From positions 1 to 63,438 of the forward strand of contig NZ_JPEO01000009.1 of the NCBI RefSeq assembly GCF_000753795.1: 63,438 bases of DNA, read 5' to 3'. A model generated the notes under the pieces. The model had not been told where the DNA came from. It searched no databases and worked only from the letters and a program-made list of their open reading frames with translations. The DNA comes from Shewanella mangrovi (GTDB lineage Bacteria; Pseudomonadota; Gammaproteobacteria; Enterobacterales; Shewanellaceae). Below, one piece after another: positions 47,663-57,407 of this stretch. Each line of letters begins with the position of its first letter. Within the stretch, counting starts at the first letter, position 1. Both the position numbers and the translations under genes were made by a program.

Positions 47663-47749
47663 TATAGAGCCAATCCTGCTGCTCTGGCGAGAATATCAAC
47701 AAGGCTCCCAGCACGGGAATGCCGCCAACCAAGCTTCAAGGAGTGTGTA

Positions 47750-48490
47750 ATGGATACTTCAAAACGCCGGTTACTGGGGCAAATTGCTGCCGTTAGTGCC
47801 GGTGCTGTGTTTATCCCGCTAGCCGAGGCCGACGGAGATAACACGCCAACGAAAGGCAAACGCTACGGCATGTTGATTGACCTGCGCCGCTGTGTTGGCT
47901 GTCAGGCCTGTACCGTTGCCTGTACCATTGAAAATCAGCCTCCATTAGGCCAGTTTCGTACCACAGTAAATCAATATGAAGTGACCGAAGGCGACAACAG
48001 CGCCTTTATGATGCTACCCCGTCTGTGTAACCACTGTGAAAATCCGCCCTGTATTCCGGTTTGTCCCACTGGAGCTACCTTTCAGCGTCAGGATGGCATT
48101 GTTGTAGTCAATAACGACTGGTGCGTTGGTTGCGGATATTGCGTGCAGGCCTGCCCTTATGATGCGCGCTTTCTCAACCATGAAACCAATACTGCGGATA
48201 AATGCACTTTTTGCGCCCACCGCTTGGATGCAGGGTTACTCCCCGCCTGCGTTGAAACCTGTGTCGGCGAAGCCAGGATTATCGGCGATCTTAACGATCC
48301 TGCCAGCCGCATCAGCCAACTGTTGGCGCAGTATCGCGATGATATCAAGGTGTTGCGTCCGTCCATGGGTACGCAACCCCGCGTTTTTTACCTCGGCATG
48401 AATCAGGCCTTTGCCGAACGCATTCGCGGCGAAGCCCCCGTGCGTACGTTGATGACCGACAGTGGCAAGGAGTTACATCATGGACATTAA
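47750..48490 (+). CDS. ttrB: Tetrathionate reductase iron-sulfur subunit
   Basis: Electron-transfer subunit carrying four [4Fe-4S] clusters between TtrC and TtrA. 246 aa from the ATG at 47750 (AAGGAG upstream; the frame extends 33 residues without need). The Tat-like signal SKRRLLGQIAAVSAGAVF can be read as a Lys-Arg type, as described for Salmonella TtrB. Sixteen Cys in four groups: CVGCQACTVAC, CNHCENPPCIPVC, CVGCGYCVQAC, and CTFC with CVETC. The last 11 nt overlap ttrC. Confidence 0.95.
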   Translation: MDTSKRRLLGQIAAVSAGAVFIPLAEADGDNTPTKGKRYGMLIDLRRCVGCQACTVACTIENQPPLGQFRTTVNQYEVTEGDNSAFMMLPRLCNHCENPPCIPVCPTGATFQRQDGIVVVNNDWCVGCGYCVQACPYDARFLNHETNTADKCTFCAHRLDAGLLPACVETCVGEARIIGDLNDPASRISQLLAQYRDDIKVLRPSMGTQPRVFYLGMNQAFAERIRGEAPVRTLMTDSGKELHHGH

Positions 48491-49553
48491 AGAACTACTG
48501 ACCCCAGACTTTGCTATCACCTGGTTGCCATGGGCGGTTCAATACTTTTTTCTGATTGGTCTGGCATACACTTCGGTGTGGATCGCCGCAGTGGCAGTGC
48601 TGTGGCCAGGGCAACGAGATCAACGCTTGTTGACGTTATGTGGCAGTCTGATCTTCAGTGCTGCTATTGTGGCGCCGGTAGCACTGCTGGCTGATCTGCA
48701 TCAGCCACTGCGCGCCTGGCACTTCTACATGCAGCTGCGTCCCCACTCATGGATGTGGTTTGGTGCCTGGTTATTGCCCGTGTTTATGGGCTCAGGATTG
48801 CTGTTTGGCTATCTATTATTACGTCCGTCACTGCCCACTGCTGCAGGTGATCGTTGGAGCCAGATCGGCAGCTGGTTGCGGTTTGGCCAATGGTCAGAAA
48901 AGCCCTTATTAAAACCAGTCGCGCTGATCGCTTTTCTCAGTGCCTGCAGTATCGCACTCTACACCGGTATGGAAACCATGGCGGTTCAGGCAAGACCGCT
49001 TTGGCATAGCAACTGGCTACCTCCACTATTTGCTGCCAGCGCCCTGTTGGCAGGGTGCGGCATGCTAGTGTGGCTCAACTTCCTGTTTAAAGGACACAAA
49101 ACGAGTACCGACCGCTATTTGCTGTTGTGGTTGCGCGCTGCTTTTACCCTGTTTGGCCTGTTAGTTATCGGTTGGGCCGTGGCAGGAGGTAACAGCGCCG
49201 CTGAAGCGCGATTGCTGCTGAGTAACAGCCCAACCTGGCAATTGGCCGCCGTATGGGTATTAAGCACGCTAGCGGTTTTGGCGCTATTGCTGGCACTCAG
49301 TCGTCAACCGCATTGGTTATTACTTCTCGCCGGATTTGCCGCCGTACACCTCGCCTGGGGATTCCGTTGGCTAGTGCTCATCCAGGCGCAGACCGATCCC
49401 AAATACGGCGCAGGGACCTATTTCTATGAACTACCTTGGGGACCTGAAGGTTTGCTGGGCATTCTCGGTACCTTCGGCCTGTGGCTGGCATTAATCACCC
49501 TGATTTCTGAGCTGGTGCACCAAACCTCGGTGACTCAGGAAGGAGCAATATAA
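48480..49553 (+). CDS. ttrC: Tetrathionate reductase membrane subunit (NrfD-like)
   Basis: Quinol-oxidising membrane anchor of the NrfD/PsrC family. 357 aa with eight or nine predicted helices, starting near residue 18 (WAVQYFFLIGLAYTSVWIAAV). The start at 48480 (MDIKELLTPDF) overlaps ttrB by 11 nt; the stop overlaps the ttrA ATG (TAATG), so all three are translationally coupled. Passes electrons from menaquinol to TtrB. The order ttrB-ttrC-ttrA is as in Salmonella. Confidence 0.93.
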   Translation: MDIKELLTPDFAITWLPWAVQYFFLIGLAYTSVWIAAVAVLWPGQRDQRLLTLCGSLIFSAAIVAPVALLADLHQPLRAWHFYMQLRPHSWMWFGAWLLPVFMGSGLLFGYLLLRPSLPTAAGDRWSQIGSWLRFGQWSEKPLLKPVALIAFLSACSIALYTGMETMAVQARPLWHSNWLPPLFAASALLAGCGMLVWLNFLFKGHKTSTDRYLLLWLRAAFTLFGLLVIGWAVAGGNSAAEARLLLSNSPTWQLAAVWVLSTLAVLALLLALSRQPHWLLLLAGFAAVHLAWGFRWLVLIQAQTDPKYGAGTYFYELPWGPEGLLGILGTFGLWLALITLISELVHQTSVTQEGAI

Positions 49554-52500
49554 TGGACAAGAGCAAACGCAGATTTATTAAAGGTGCAGCCATCACCGGT
49601 GGGGCTGGTTTATTTGTAGCAGGTTACAGCCACACACTAGGCCAACTAGGTAAAGGAGTTGTTACCGGCAGTTCAGGTACGGTTACCGACTCGGCAATTC
49701 ACGGTAATTCATTAGCTCCGGAGCTACAAATCGACCTGAAAACCGGCATCATGGTCGCCAACGCCGAACAACGCTTGGCAAACTCTATGTGCTTGGGCTG
49801 CTGGACTCGTTGTGGTGTACGGACCCGTATCGACAATAAAACTGACAAGATCCTGCGTATTACCGGTAATCCCTACCATCCCCTCTCAGCCAGAGAGCAT
49901 CTAAATTTCGACACTCCAATCAAAGAATCGCTGTTACATACCAGCGCTTATCAGGAGCAAGGGCTGGATGGTCGCTCTACCGCCTGTGCCCGAGGTAATG
50001 CCATGCTAGAACTGCTGGACAGCCCGCATCGGGTCACCCACTGTTTAAAACGTGTTGGCCCTCGTGGCAGTGGCAAATGGCAGACCATTGCGTTTGAACA
50101 ACTGCTGCAAGAAGTGGTGGAAGGCGGCGATCTGTTTGGCGAAGGCCATGTGGATGGCCTGCGGGCAATTCGCGACATTAAAACACCTTTGGATGCAGAT
50201 AACCCAGAATATGGGCCAAAGGCGAATCAATTGTTAGTCACCAATGCCTCAGATGAAGGCCGCGATGTCTTTATCAAACGCTTCACCTTTAACAGTTTTG
50301 GTACCCGCAACTTTGCCAACCACGGCTCCTACTGTGGTTTTACCTACCGTGCGGGTGCCGGTGCCTTGCTCGATGATCTGAAGAAATATTCCCACTTGAA
50401 ACCTGACTGGGATAAGGCCGAGTTTTTACTGTTCATCGGCACGTCACCTGCGCAATCTGGCAACCCGTTTAAACGGCAAGCCAGACAGCTGGCGCACGAT
50501 CGGAGCGAACGCAATTTTAGCTACGTGGTGGTATCACCAATGCTACCTAACAGCTCCAGTTTGGCTGCTGCACCCGATAACCTCTGGCTACCTATTCGCC
50601 CAGCTACCGATGCGTCACTCGCCATGGCAATGCTGCGCTGGATTATTGATAATCAGCGTTATGCCCAAGCGTTTCTCACCGCACCTAATGCAAAAGCGGC
50701 TGAAGCGGCGGGTTACCGAGGCTTTAGTAATGCAACCTTCTTGATCCATAGCGATGAACAGGATCCGCGTTATGGCCAATACCTACACGCCAGTGAACTC
50801 GGCTTACCCTTTAGCGGAGAGGCTTTCGGCAAAGAAGACCCGATTCTGGTGCAGGATAATGACAGCGGTAAGCTGGTACCAGCAGGCAAGTGCAATAAAG
50901 CACGGCTGGAAGTGAATGAGGTCATTACTCAAGGTGCCATCAATATTCGTTGCCAGAGCAGTTTCAGCCTATTGGCAGCATCAGCACGCAGCCAGACTAT
51001 TGAGCAGTACAGCGCCGAATGTGATATTCCGGTTGCTGACATTATTGCCCTAGCCGACAAATTCACTAGTCATGGCACCAAAGCGGCGGTGATCACCCAT
51101 GGTGGCACCATGAGTACCAATGGCTTTTACAGTGCCTGGGCCATCATGATGTTGAACGCCATGATAGGTAACATTAATCAGCCTGGTGGTGCGCTGGCTA
51201 AAGGCGGTGCCTATCCGGCTTTCGGTAAAGGTCCACGTTACAATCTGGCAGAATTTGACGGCATGGTACAACCCAAGGGCGTATTCTTGTCCCGCTCCAA
51301 GTTTCCTTACGAGAAAAGCTCTGAGTTCAAACGTAAGAAGGCTGCCGGTGAGTCGCCCTACCCCGCTAAGGAACCTTGGTTCCCGATATCGTCACCACTA
51401 CTCAGTGAACATCTGACAGCCGCAGTGGCAGGCTATCCCTATCACCTGAAAGCTTGGATTAACCACATGGGTAATCCGCTGTATGGACAGACAGGATTAG
51501 TCACCGCTATCGGAGCACAGCTGAAAGATCCCAAAGTGCTGCCACTGCTTGTCAGCATTGACAGTTTTATCAACGAAACCTCAGCGCTTTCCGACTACAT
51601 TGTGCCTGATACCCTGACCTATGAGTCTTGGGGTTGGACTTCAGCTTGGCATGGAACCATGACTAAAGTGTCAACCGGACGCTGGCCTATTGTATCCCCC
51701 AGAGTGGAACACACCGCTGATGGAGATCCGGTCTGTATGGAGAGTTTTCTCACCAATGTTGCCATGAAACTCGGTCTGCCTGGGTTCGGTGACAATGCGG
51801 TGCAAGCCGCTGACGGCTCAATGCACCCGTTGACTCGCGCCGCAGACTACTCACTTTATGGTGCGGCTAACGTTGCGTGGGCCGGTCAGCCGGTACCCGA
51901 TATTAATGACGAAGATCGCCGCTGGTCTGGGGTTGAGCGCATCATCCCGGAACTCAAAGCACGGTTGCAACCTGAGGAAGTCGCCAAAACGGCCTATCTG
52001 TTTGCTCGCGGTGGGCGTTTCGAACCCATATCCAAAGCGCGCGATGCCGAAGGTAACCCGACGCATGTCTGGCCCAAACCTTTGATGCTCTGGAACCCGG
52101 AAGTCGGCAGCCGCCACCACAGTCAAAGCGGCGAATTCCTGAGCGGCTGCCCGCGCAGTTATGGGCCTCGATTGGTAAACGGACAACCACTACGTGAAGC
52201 CTTTAGCCAAGAGCAGTGGCCAATGCTGCTATCAAGCTACAAATCGCATGTACAGAGCGCCATGAGTATTGGTTCTGACCGATTGCGTCAGGTTCACCCC
52301 AACAATCCTGTGCGAATTAACAAAACCACTGCTGAAAGTTTTGGCATTCATACTGGCGATACTGTGCGTATCAGCACACCTAACGGGAGCGTTATTGCTC
52401 TGGTGGAATGTGTCTCCGGTATACACCCAGAGTGTATTGCCATCGAACACGGCTTTGGACATAAGGAATTAGGAGCGAGAGATACAGTGATTAACGGACA

Positions 52501-52660
52501 ACTGATTGCGGCTAATCCACTGACTCAGGTTGGTGTCAATCTTAATGACCTATCGATTCTAGACCCCAGCCGTCACGGCCGCTATCCGTTAGTAGACTGG
52601 GCCAGTGGCTCAGCGGCAAGACAGGGGTTACCTGCAAAAATTGAGAAAGTAAGCCTGTGA
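49553..52660 (+). CDS. ttrA: Tetrathionate reductase catalytic molybdopterin subunit
   Basis: Periplasmic Mo-bis-MGD enzyme reducing tetrathionate to thiosulfate in anaerobic respiration. 1035 aa, as in Salmonella TtrA. A Tat signal (KRRFIKGAAITGGAGLFVAG, 4-23) precedes the N-terminal cluster motif CLGCWTRCGVRTR..CARG. The likely Mo-ligand Cys is in HGSYCGFTYRAG, and long identical stretches to TtrA occur (FGEGHVDGLRAI, GTSPAQSGNPFKRQARQLA). C-terminal molydopterin-binding part ends ASGSAARQGLPAKIEK. Start coupled to the ttrC stop. A terminator follows at 52721-52746. Confidence 0.95.
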   Translation: MDKSKRRFIKGAAITGGAGLFVAGYSHTLGQLGKGVVTGSSGTVTDSAIHGNSLAPELQIDLKTGIMVANAEQRLANSMCLGCWTRCGVRTRIDNKTDKILRITGNPYHPLSAREHLNFDTPIKESLLHTSAYQEQGLDGRSTACARGNAMLELLDSPHRVTHCLKRVGPRGSGKWQTIAFEQLLQEVVEGGDLFGEGHVDGLRAIRDIKTPLDADNPEYGPKANQLLVTNASDEGRDVFIKRFTFNSFGTRNFANHGSYCGFTYRAGAGALLDDLKKYSHLKPDWDKAEFLLFIGTSPAQSGNPFKRQARQLAHDRSERNFSYVVVSPMLPNSSSLAAAPDNLWLPIRPATDASLAMAMLRWIIDNQRYAQAFLTAPNAKAAEAAGYRGFSNATFLIHSDEQDPRYGQYLHASELGLPFSGEAFGKEDPILVQDNDSGKLVPAGKCNKARLEVNEVITQGAINIRCQSSFSLLAASARSQTIEQYSAECDIPVADIIALADKFTSHGTKAAVITHGGTMSTNGFYSAWAIMMLNAMIGNINQPGGALAKGGAYPAFGKGPRYNLAEFDGMVQPKGVFLSRSKFPYEKSSEFKRKKAAGESPYPAKEPWFPISSPLLSEHLTAAVAGYPYHLKAWINHMGNPLYGQTGLVTAIGAQLKDPKVLPLLVSIDSFINETSALSDYIVPDTLTYESWGWTSAWHGTMTKVSTGRWPIVSPRVEHTADGDPVCMESFLTNVAMKLGLPGFGDNAVQAADGSMHPLTRAADYSLYGAANVAWAGQPVPDINDEDRRWSGVERIIPELKARLQPEEVAKTAYLFARGGRFEPISKARDAEGNPTHVWPKPLMLWNPEVGSRHHSQSGEFLSGCPRSYGPRLVNGQPLREAFSQEQWPMLLSSYKSHVQSAMSIGSDRLRQVHPNNPVRINKTTAESFGIHTGDTVRISTPNGSVIALVECVSGIHPECIAIEHGFGHKELGARDTVINGQLIAANPLTQVGVNLNDLSILDPSRHGRYPLVDWASGSAARQGLPAKIEKVSL

Positions 52661-52720
52661 ATTTTTTATCTACCGGATTTATTGAGGACAATACCCAACA
52701 ACCCTATATATTTTAGATGC

Positions 52721-52746
52721 AATGGGTCAGCAATTGCTGACCCATT
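52721..52746 (+). terminator. Rho-independent terminator of the ttr operon
   Basis: AATGGGTCAGCA-AT-TGCTGACCCATT is a perfect long stem followed by TTT, 60 nt after the ttrA stop. Confidence 0.93.
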
Positions 52747-52763
52747 TTTATTCCTCATCCAAA

Positions 52764-52785
52764 GCCACCTACTTCAGTAGGTGGC
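52764..52785. repeat. Hairpin with TTCA loop, IS605-end-like
   Basis: GCCACCTAC-TTCA-GTAGGTGGC is a perfect 9-bp stem. The AAAGCC...TTCA...GG layout resembles the hairpin at 54837-54858, and both resemble IS200/IS605 right-end/TnpB guide-RNA hairpins. HipBST lies between the two. Confidence 0.5.
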
Positions 52786-53145
52786 ATCTTTACTTCCATG
52801 CTCATAATAATGAATACCACCACAACCTTAACTGGATAATGTTCACTATTCTGCATTCAGCATAGATTTTCACCACTTACAGAATGATATTTTGAACATT
52901 TACACAATATTATATATGTATGTACAAAATAATGAACGCGCGAGATTGCATACTTATGATATTGAACATATCATTACTATAAAATGCTGTTTGTTTATTA
53001 TATTGAACACTAGGTATTAGGAATGAAAAAAGACGACTTTACCCGCTGTTACTTGTAGGCGCTTGTTTGTGCTTCCTCGGGTTCAAAGCTATCACACTAT
53101 GCAGTCATGCAACTCTGACACTTAATCAGACTATTGGAGCACAGG

Positions 53146-53478
53146 ATGAGTAATGATGTACTGAAGAATATCGAGAGCTTGGAGAGTCAACTTCTCGATT
53201 CATTGAAGCAGTTGAACGAAGTTAAAAGTGAACTTAACCGTTCACTATATAAGGCCAAGTATCAATCGCTTTACGAGATATCAAACACTGCGGAGTTAGG
53301 CAAATTGCTTTCCGAATTCCGAGCTAAGGAGCGCATCGAGGTTTCAGATATCGCCCTTCACTCAGACGCATCTAGAGGTACGATCACTCGTGTCCTTGAC
53401 GACCCTAAGGGAACATCAATTGCAACTGTAATCTCTGTTGTCGAGGCGCTTGGGGGCAAGTTATGTATCGTAAAGTGA
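53146..53478 (+). CDS. hipB: HipB-like antitoxin (HTH) of a HipBST module
   Basis: DNA-binding component of a tripartite HipBST toxin-antitoxin. 110 aa from the ATG at 53146 (GGAGCACAGG upstream). A coiled-coil N-terminus (about 1-45; SLESQLLDSLKQLNEVKSEL) is followed by an XRE helix-turn-helix (about 55-105; LLSEFRAKERIEVSDIALHSDASRGTITRVLDDPKGTSIATVISVVEALG). It probably autoregulates the operon. The stop overlaps the hipS start by 16 nt. The AT-rich upstream region has repeated TTGAACA-like motifs. Confidence 0.85.
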   Translation: MSNDVLKNIESLESQLLDSLKQLNEVKSELNRSLYKAKYQSLYEISNTAELGKLLSEFRAKERIEVSDIALHSDASRGTITRVLDDPKGTSIATVISVVEALGGKLCIVK

Positions 53479-53780
53479 ATGTGTTCTTACATGGAATTCA
53501 TGCGGGTAATCTTATTCAAAAGGATGATCAGTATTCATTCCAGTATTTACCCGATTACGTTGGCCCAGAAATTTCGCTAAGTTTGCCCGTCAGAAGCGAG
53601 CCTTTCATCTCAGAGGGTATGCTTCACCCTTATTTTTCTTCGCTCGCTCCAGAAGGGTGGCTACGACGTATTTATAGTAACCAGCAAAAAATCGACGAGA
53701 AAGATTCGTTGGGAATACTCATAGAAAACGGTGACAACCTTTTAGGCGCTATCCAAATTAAAGGGGCTCTTGATGTCTAA
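53463..53780 (+). CDS. hipS: HipS-like small antitoxin subunit
   Basis: 105 aa corresponding to the N-subdomain 1 of HipA as a separate protein (VNVFLHGIHAGNLIQKDDQYSFQYLPDY..SLSLPVRSEPFISEGMLHPYFSSLAPEGWLR). In the EPEC HipBST system this small protein is the antitoxin that neutralises HipT. It overlaps hipB by 16 nt and hipT by 8 nt. It is complete with its own start and stop, so this is not a frameshifted hipA: the downstream start and overlap arrangement match the tripartite type. Confidence 0.85.
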   Translation: MYRKVNVFLHGIHAGNLIQKDDQYSFQYLPDYVGPEISLSLPVRSEPFISEGMLHPYFSSLAPEGWLRRIYSNQQKIDEKDSLGILIENGDNLLGAIQIKGALDV

Positions 53781-54813
53781 TTGTCGTATCACATTAAAAA
53801 CACTCAAAACGTTGGCGGAGCAAGAGACTGGTTTCTCGAAAGCTGGCATGAAAGAACTGGCGGGGTCATCGCGCATAAGCCATAAGCTACCGTTCACTGC
53901 ATCTGAGTTTGTTCAGCAAAAACCCGCAATGCAGAAAGGGATGAGTATTTCTGGTGCTCAACCTAAGCTGCAGTTGAAATTAGATATCGAAGCGGGATGC
54001 TTCGATATTATCGACAGTCAGGGCGACTTCATTCTCAAGCCTTCACCACAAGAGTACCCGTACCTCGCGGAGAATGAGCACTGCATTATGTCGGTGATGA
54101 AAAGTCTTAAATTCGATGTGCCACCGTTCGGCATGTTGAAATTTGCTGCAGAAGTGGGCAAAGACCCTGAGTACGCTTTTGTCATTAAACGATTTGATCG
54201 TGACGAAGCCGGCAACAAAATTCACCAAGAGCAGCTTGACGGTGCAATGAACGTAGCTGAGAAATACGGCAAGATTCAAAACGGCAAGCAAATGGTCAGT
54301 TATGAGCAAGTGGGCTGCTTTTTAAAAGAGCATCACATTCTTAAAACACTGGCAGATCTTCGTGATTTCTTCAGCCGCGTAGTTTACGCCTATTTACTCG
54401 GCAATAACGATTTGCATCTGCGTAACTTCGGAATTATTGCGCCCAGACGCTTTGCCCCTGTTTACGACTTTGTGAGCGTTTCACCATATCCTGAAACCTA
54501 TGCATCTGGGTACCTAGCTCTACCTCTTTTGAAGATTGAAGAGGGTGATCAGCATCTGGCCCCAGGATATGATTCTGTCTATGGAGAATACTTAGGCATC
54601 GATTTTTTGCTGTTTGCAAAAGGGATTGGATTGGGTGAAAAATTTGCGCTCTCCATCATACAGAAAGATTTGCCGAAACAAACGGAAAAGGTACTGTCCG
54701 TTATCAATGATTCGCACATGCCTGACGAAATGAAACTTGAGGTAACCAAGTGTTTTAATCAACGGTCCAACCGTATACAGGTTGTTTCTAAGCAACAACT
54801 AGAGAACGCTTAA
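53773..54813 (+). CDS. hipT: HipT-like Ser/Thr kinase toxin
   Basis: HipA-fold kinase lacking the N-subdomain, 346 aa. The Gly-rich loop has SISGAQPKLQLKL with Ser58 and Ser60, almost the same positions as the autophosphorylated Ser57/Ser59 of EPEC HipT. The catalytic loop GNNDLHLRNFGII has Asp213 (EPEC Asp210) and Asn218; the metal loop is VYDFVS. ATG at 53773; an in-frame TTG lies one codon earlier. EPEC HipT phosphorylates tryptophanyl-tRNA synthetase; the target here is inferred. A terminator follows at 54902-54924. Confidence 0.9.
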   Translation: MSNCRITLKTLKTLAEQETGFSKAGMKELAGSSRISHKLPFTASEFVQQKPAMQKGMSISGAQPKLQLKLDIEAGCFDIIDSQGDFILKPSPQEYPYLAENEHCIMSVMKSLKFDVPPFGMLKFAAEVGKDPEYAFVIKRFDRDEAGNKIHQEQLDGAMNVAEKYGKIQNGKQMVSYEQVGCFLKEHHILKTLADLRDFFSRVVYAYLLGNNDLHLRNFGIIAPRRFAPVYDFVSVSPYPETYASGYLALPLLKIEEGDQHLAPGYDSVYGEYLGIDFLLFAKGIGLGEKFALSIIQKDLPKQTEKVLSVINDSHMPDEMKLEVTKCFNQRSNRIQVVSKQQLENA

Positions 54814-54826
54814 GGAATTTACCAAC

Positions 54827-54867
54827 ATGCGCGAAAAGCCTCCTCCTTCAGGTGGAGGATGAATAGC
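54827..54867 (+). repeat. 41-nt hairpin element, IS200/IS605-end-like, left copy
   Basis: Begins ATGCGCGAAAAGCC and folds as CCTCC-TCCTTCAGGT-GGAGG followed by ATGAATAGC. An inverted copy with about six differences occurs at 63335-63376. The form (AAAAGCC, stem with TTCA loop, GGATGAAT) resembles the right end/omega-RNA hairpin of tnpB elements, but no tnpB is attached. It lies 14 nt after hipT. Confidence 0.6.
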
Positions 54868-54901
54868 GGGCCAATCCAATAAACTAGCTAAAAAATTAGA
54901 C

Positions 54902-54924
54902 AAAGTGCCTGTTAATGGCACTTT
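54902..54924 (+). terminator. Terminator-like hairpin after hipT
   Basis: AAAGTGCC-TGTTAAT-GGCACTTT is a perfect 8-bp stem followed by T. The same loop and right arm (CCTGTTAATGGCACTT) recur at 45139-45154 beside ttrR. Confidence 0.65.
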
Positions 54925-55022
54925 TACACTCTAGGGTAAAGCACTAGGTGAGCAGATTGGTGACCGGCTTTCATATTCTAGGGAGCATTGTAGTGGCATA
55001 GTGAATTTGGCCACCTAATTAG

Positions 55023-56260
<1,238 letters not shown>

Positions 56261-56444
56261 CCACTACACATCGCGGGATGATTTGATTGAATTCCCTATG
56301 AGTCTATTTTGCCCTTTTCTTTGATAATATTACATAATTGTTAATTTAATGGTGGCGATTTAGGCATTCATTTTCAACGACATTAGATGTCACTCCCGCC
56401 GTTAAGATCATCACAAAATTGATTAGTAACGCAGGATTCATTTC

Positions 56445-57317
56445 ATGTCTTTTCCAATTCAGTCAGAACTAAACAATCTTTTTATAGCGGCAGCAGAGCT
56501 GATTTTTAATGCAGACCATGTACTTATTACCGCTGGTGCAGGCATGGGGGTAGATTCTGGGTTACCAGACTTTAGAGGAGTCTCAGGATTTTATAGGGCA
56601 TATCCTGCGTTTAAACTGACTGGAAAATCATTTGCAGACATAGCAAATCCAGTAACACTGTTTGAAGAACCAAAGACGTTCTGGTGGTTCTATGGGCATC
56701 GTTTCGAATTATACACTCGGGTTAAACCTCACCTAGGCTACAACATTGTAAAAAATTGGGTAGAGAGAAAATCGGGATTTGTTTATACGAGCAATGTAGA
56801 TGGTCATTTTGCAAAAATTGGCGTTGCTCCCAATCGCATCGTTGAGTGTCATGGTTCAATCCGGTATCTGCAGTGCGCAATAGATTGTGACAACCATCTG
56901 AAACTAATTGAAAACTTGCCGTTCCGAGTGGAGGAAAATGCTTTTAATTTCAATGGGGCGCTTCCAAGGTGTTTAAGTTGTGGAGGATACGCGCGCCCAA
57001 ATATATTGATGTTTGACGATTTTTATTGGAACGAAACTAGGGTTAGACGTCAAGCTGCAGAATTTCTTCGTTGGATTGAAGAAATTGAAGCTCGAAGAAA
57101 GTCACTCGTTGTAGTTGAAATTGGCGCAGGGAAAGCCATACCGAGGATTAGAGAAAAATCCGAATCGATGAATGTTCCAATCATCCGGATTAATCCTAAT
57201 ATTGACGATGCCAAAGTAAAATTTGGGATTTCTGTTCCAGTTGGTGCACTTGAAGCCCTGAAGAATATCAATAAACATTTGATTAAAATGAGATTGGGGA
57301 AATTCACTAATAAATAA
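56445..57317 (+). CDS. Sir2-family NAD-dependent protein
   Basis: 290-aa sirtuin-fold protein. NAD site GAGMGVDSGLPDFRG (31-45), the TSNVDGHF variant of TQNID, catalytic His in VECHGSIRYLQC, and a probable zinc site (CAIDC..CLSC). Phe/Trp-rich segment FWWFYGHRFELY lies in the small domain. It may be a deacetylase or an NAD-consuming defence effector; the sequence alone cannot tell. It is the first gene after the IS3 element and stands at the start of a run of possible conflict genes. The gene is AT-richer than the chromosome core. Confidence 0.85.
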   Translation: MSFPIQSELNNLFIAAAELIFNADHVLITAGAGMGVDSGLPDFRGVSGFYRAYPAFKLTGKSFADIANPVTLFEEPKTFWWFYGHRFELYTRVKPHLGYNIVKNWVERKSGFVYTSNVDGHFAKIGVAPNRIVECHGSIRYLQCAIDCDNHLKLIENLPFRVEENAFNFNGALPRCLSCGGYARPNILMFDDFYWNETRVRRQAAEFLRWIEEIEARRKSLVVVEIGAGKAIPRIREKSESMNVPIIRINPNIDDAKVKFGISVPVGALEALKNINKHLIKMRLGKFTNK

Positions 57318-57407
57318 AAGAGGCACTAAAATATTTTGGTACCGTTGGTGTCTCCCTACTGGTCCACTTTTTTAATTCGCTGAATAACCTCCTACTTTTA
57401 CTCTATT

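Larger units (their letters stand above)
52661..53145. other. Region between ttrA and hipB
   Basis: 485 nt. It holds the ttrA terminator (52721-52746), a perfect 9-bp hairpin (52764-52785) and very AT-rich sequence with repeated TGAACATTT/TTGAACA stretches near 52839, 52892, 52971 and 53004 that may belong to the hip promoter. At 53023 a short frame MKKDDFTRCYL ends quickly; in the next frame 53031-53150 reads RRLYPLLLVGACLCFLGF, like a decayed signal peptide. Confidence 0.5.

Noticed and set aside
53463..54813. hipS-hipT as a frameshifted hipA pseudogene
   Set aside because: Both genes have their own starts and stops, overlap by only 8 nt, and the split point matches the known HipBST arrangement.
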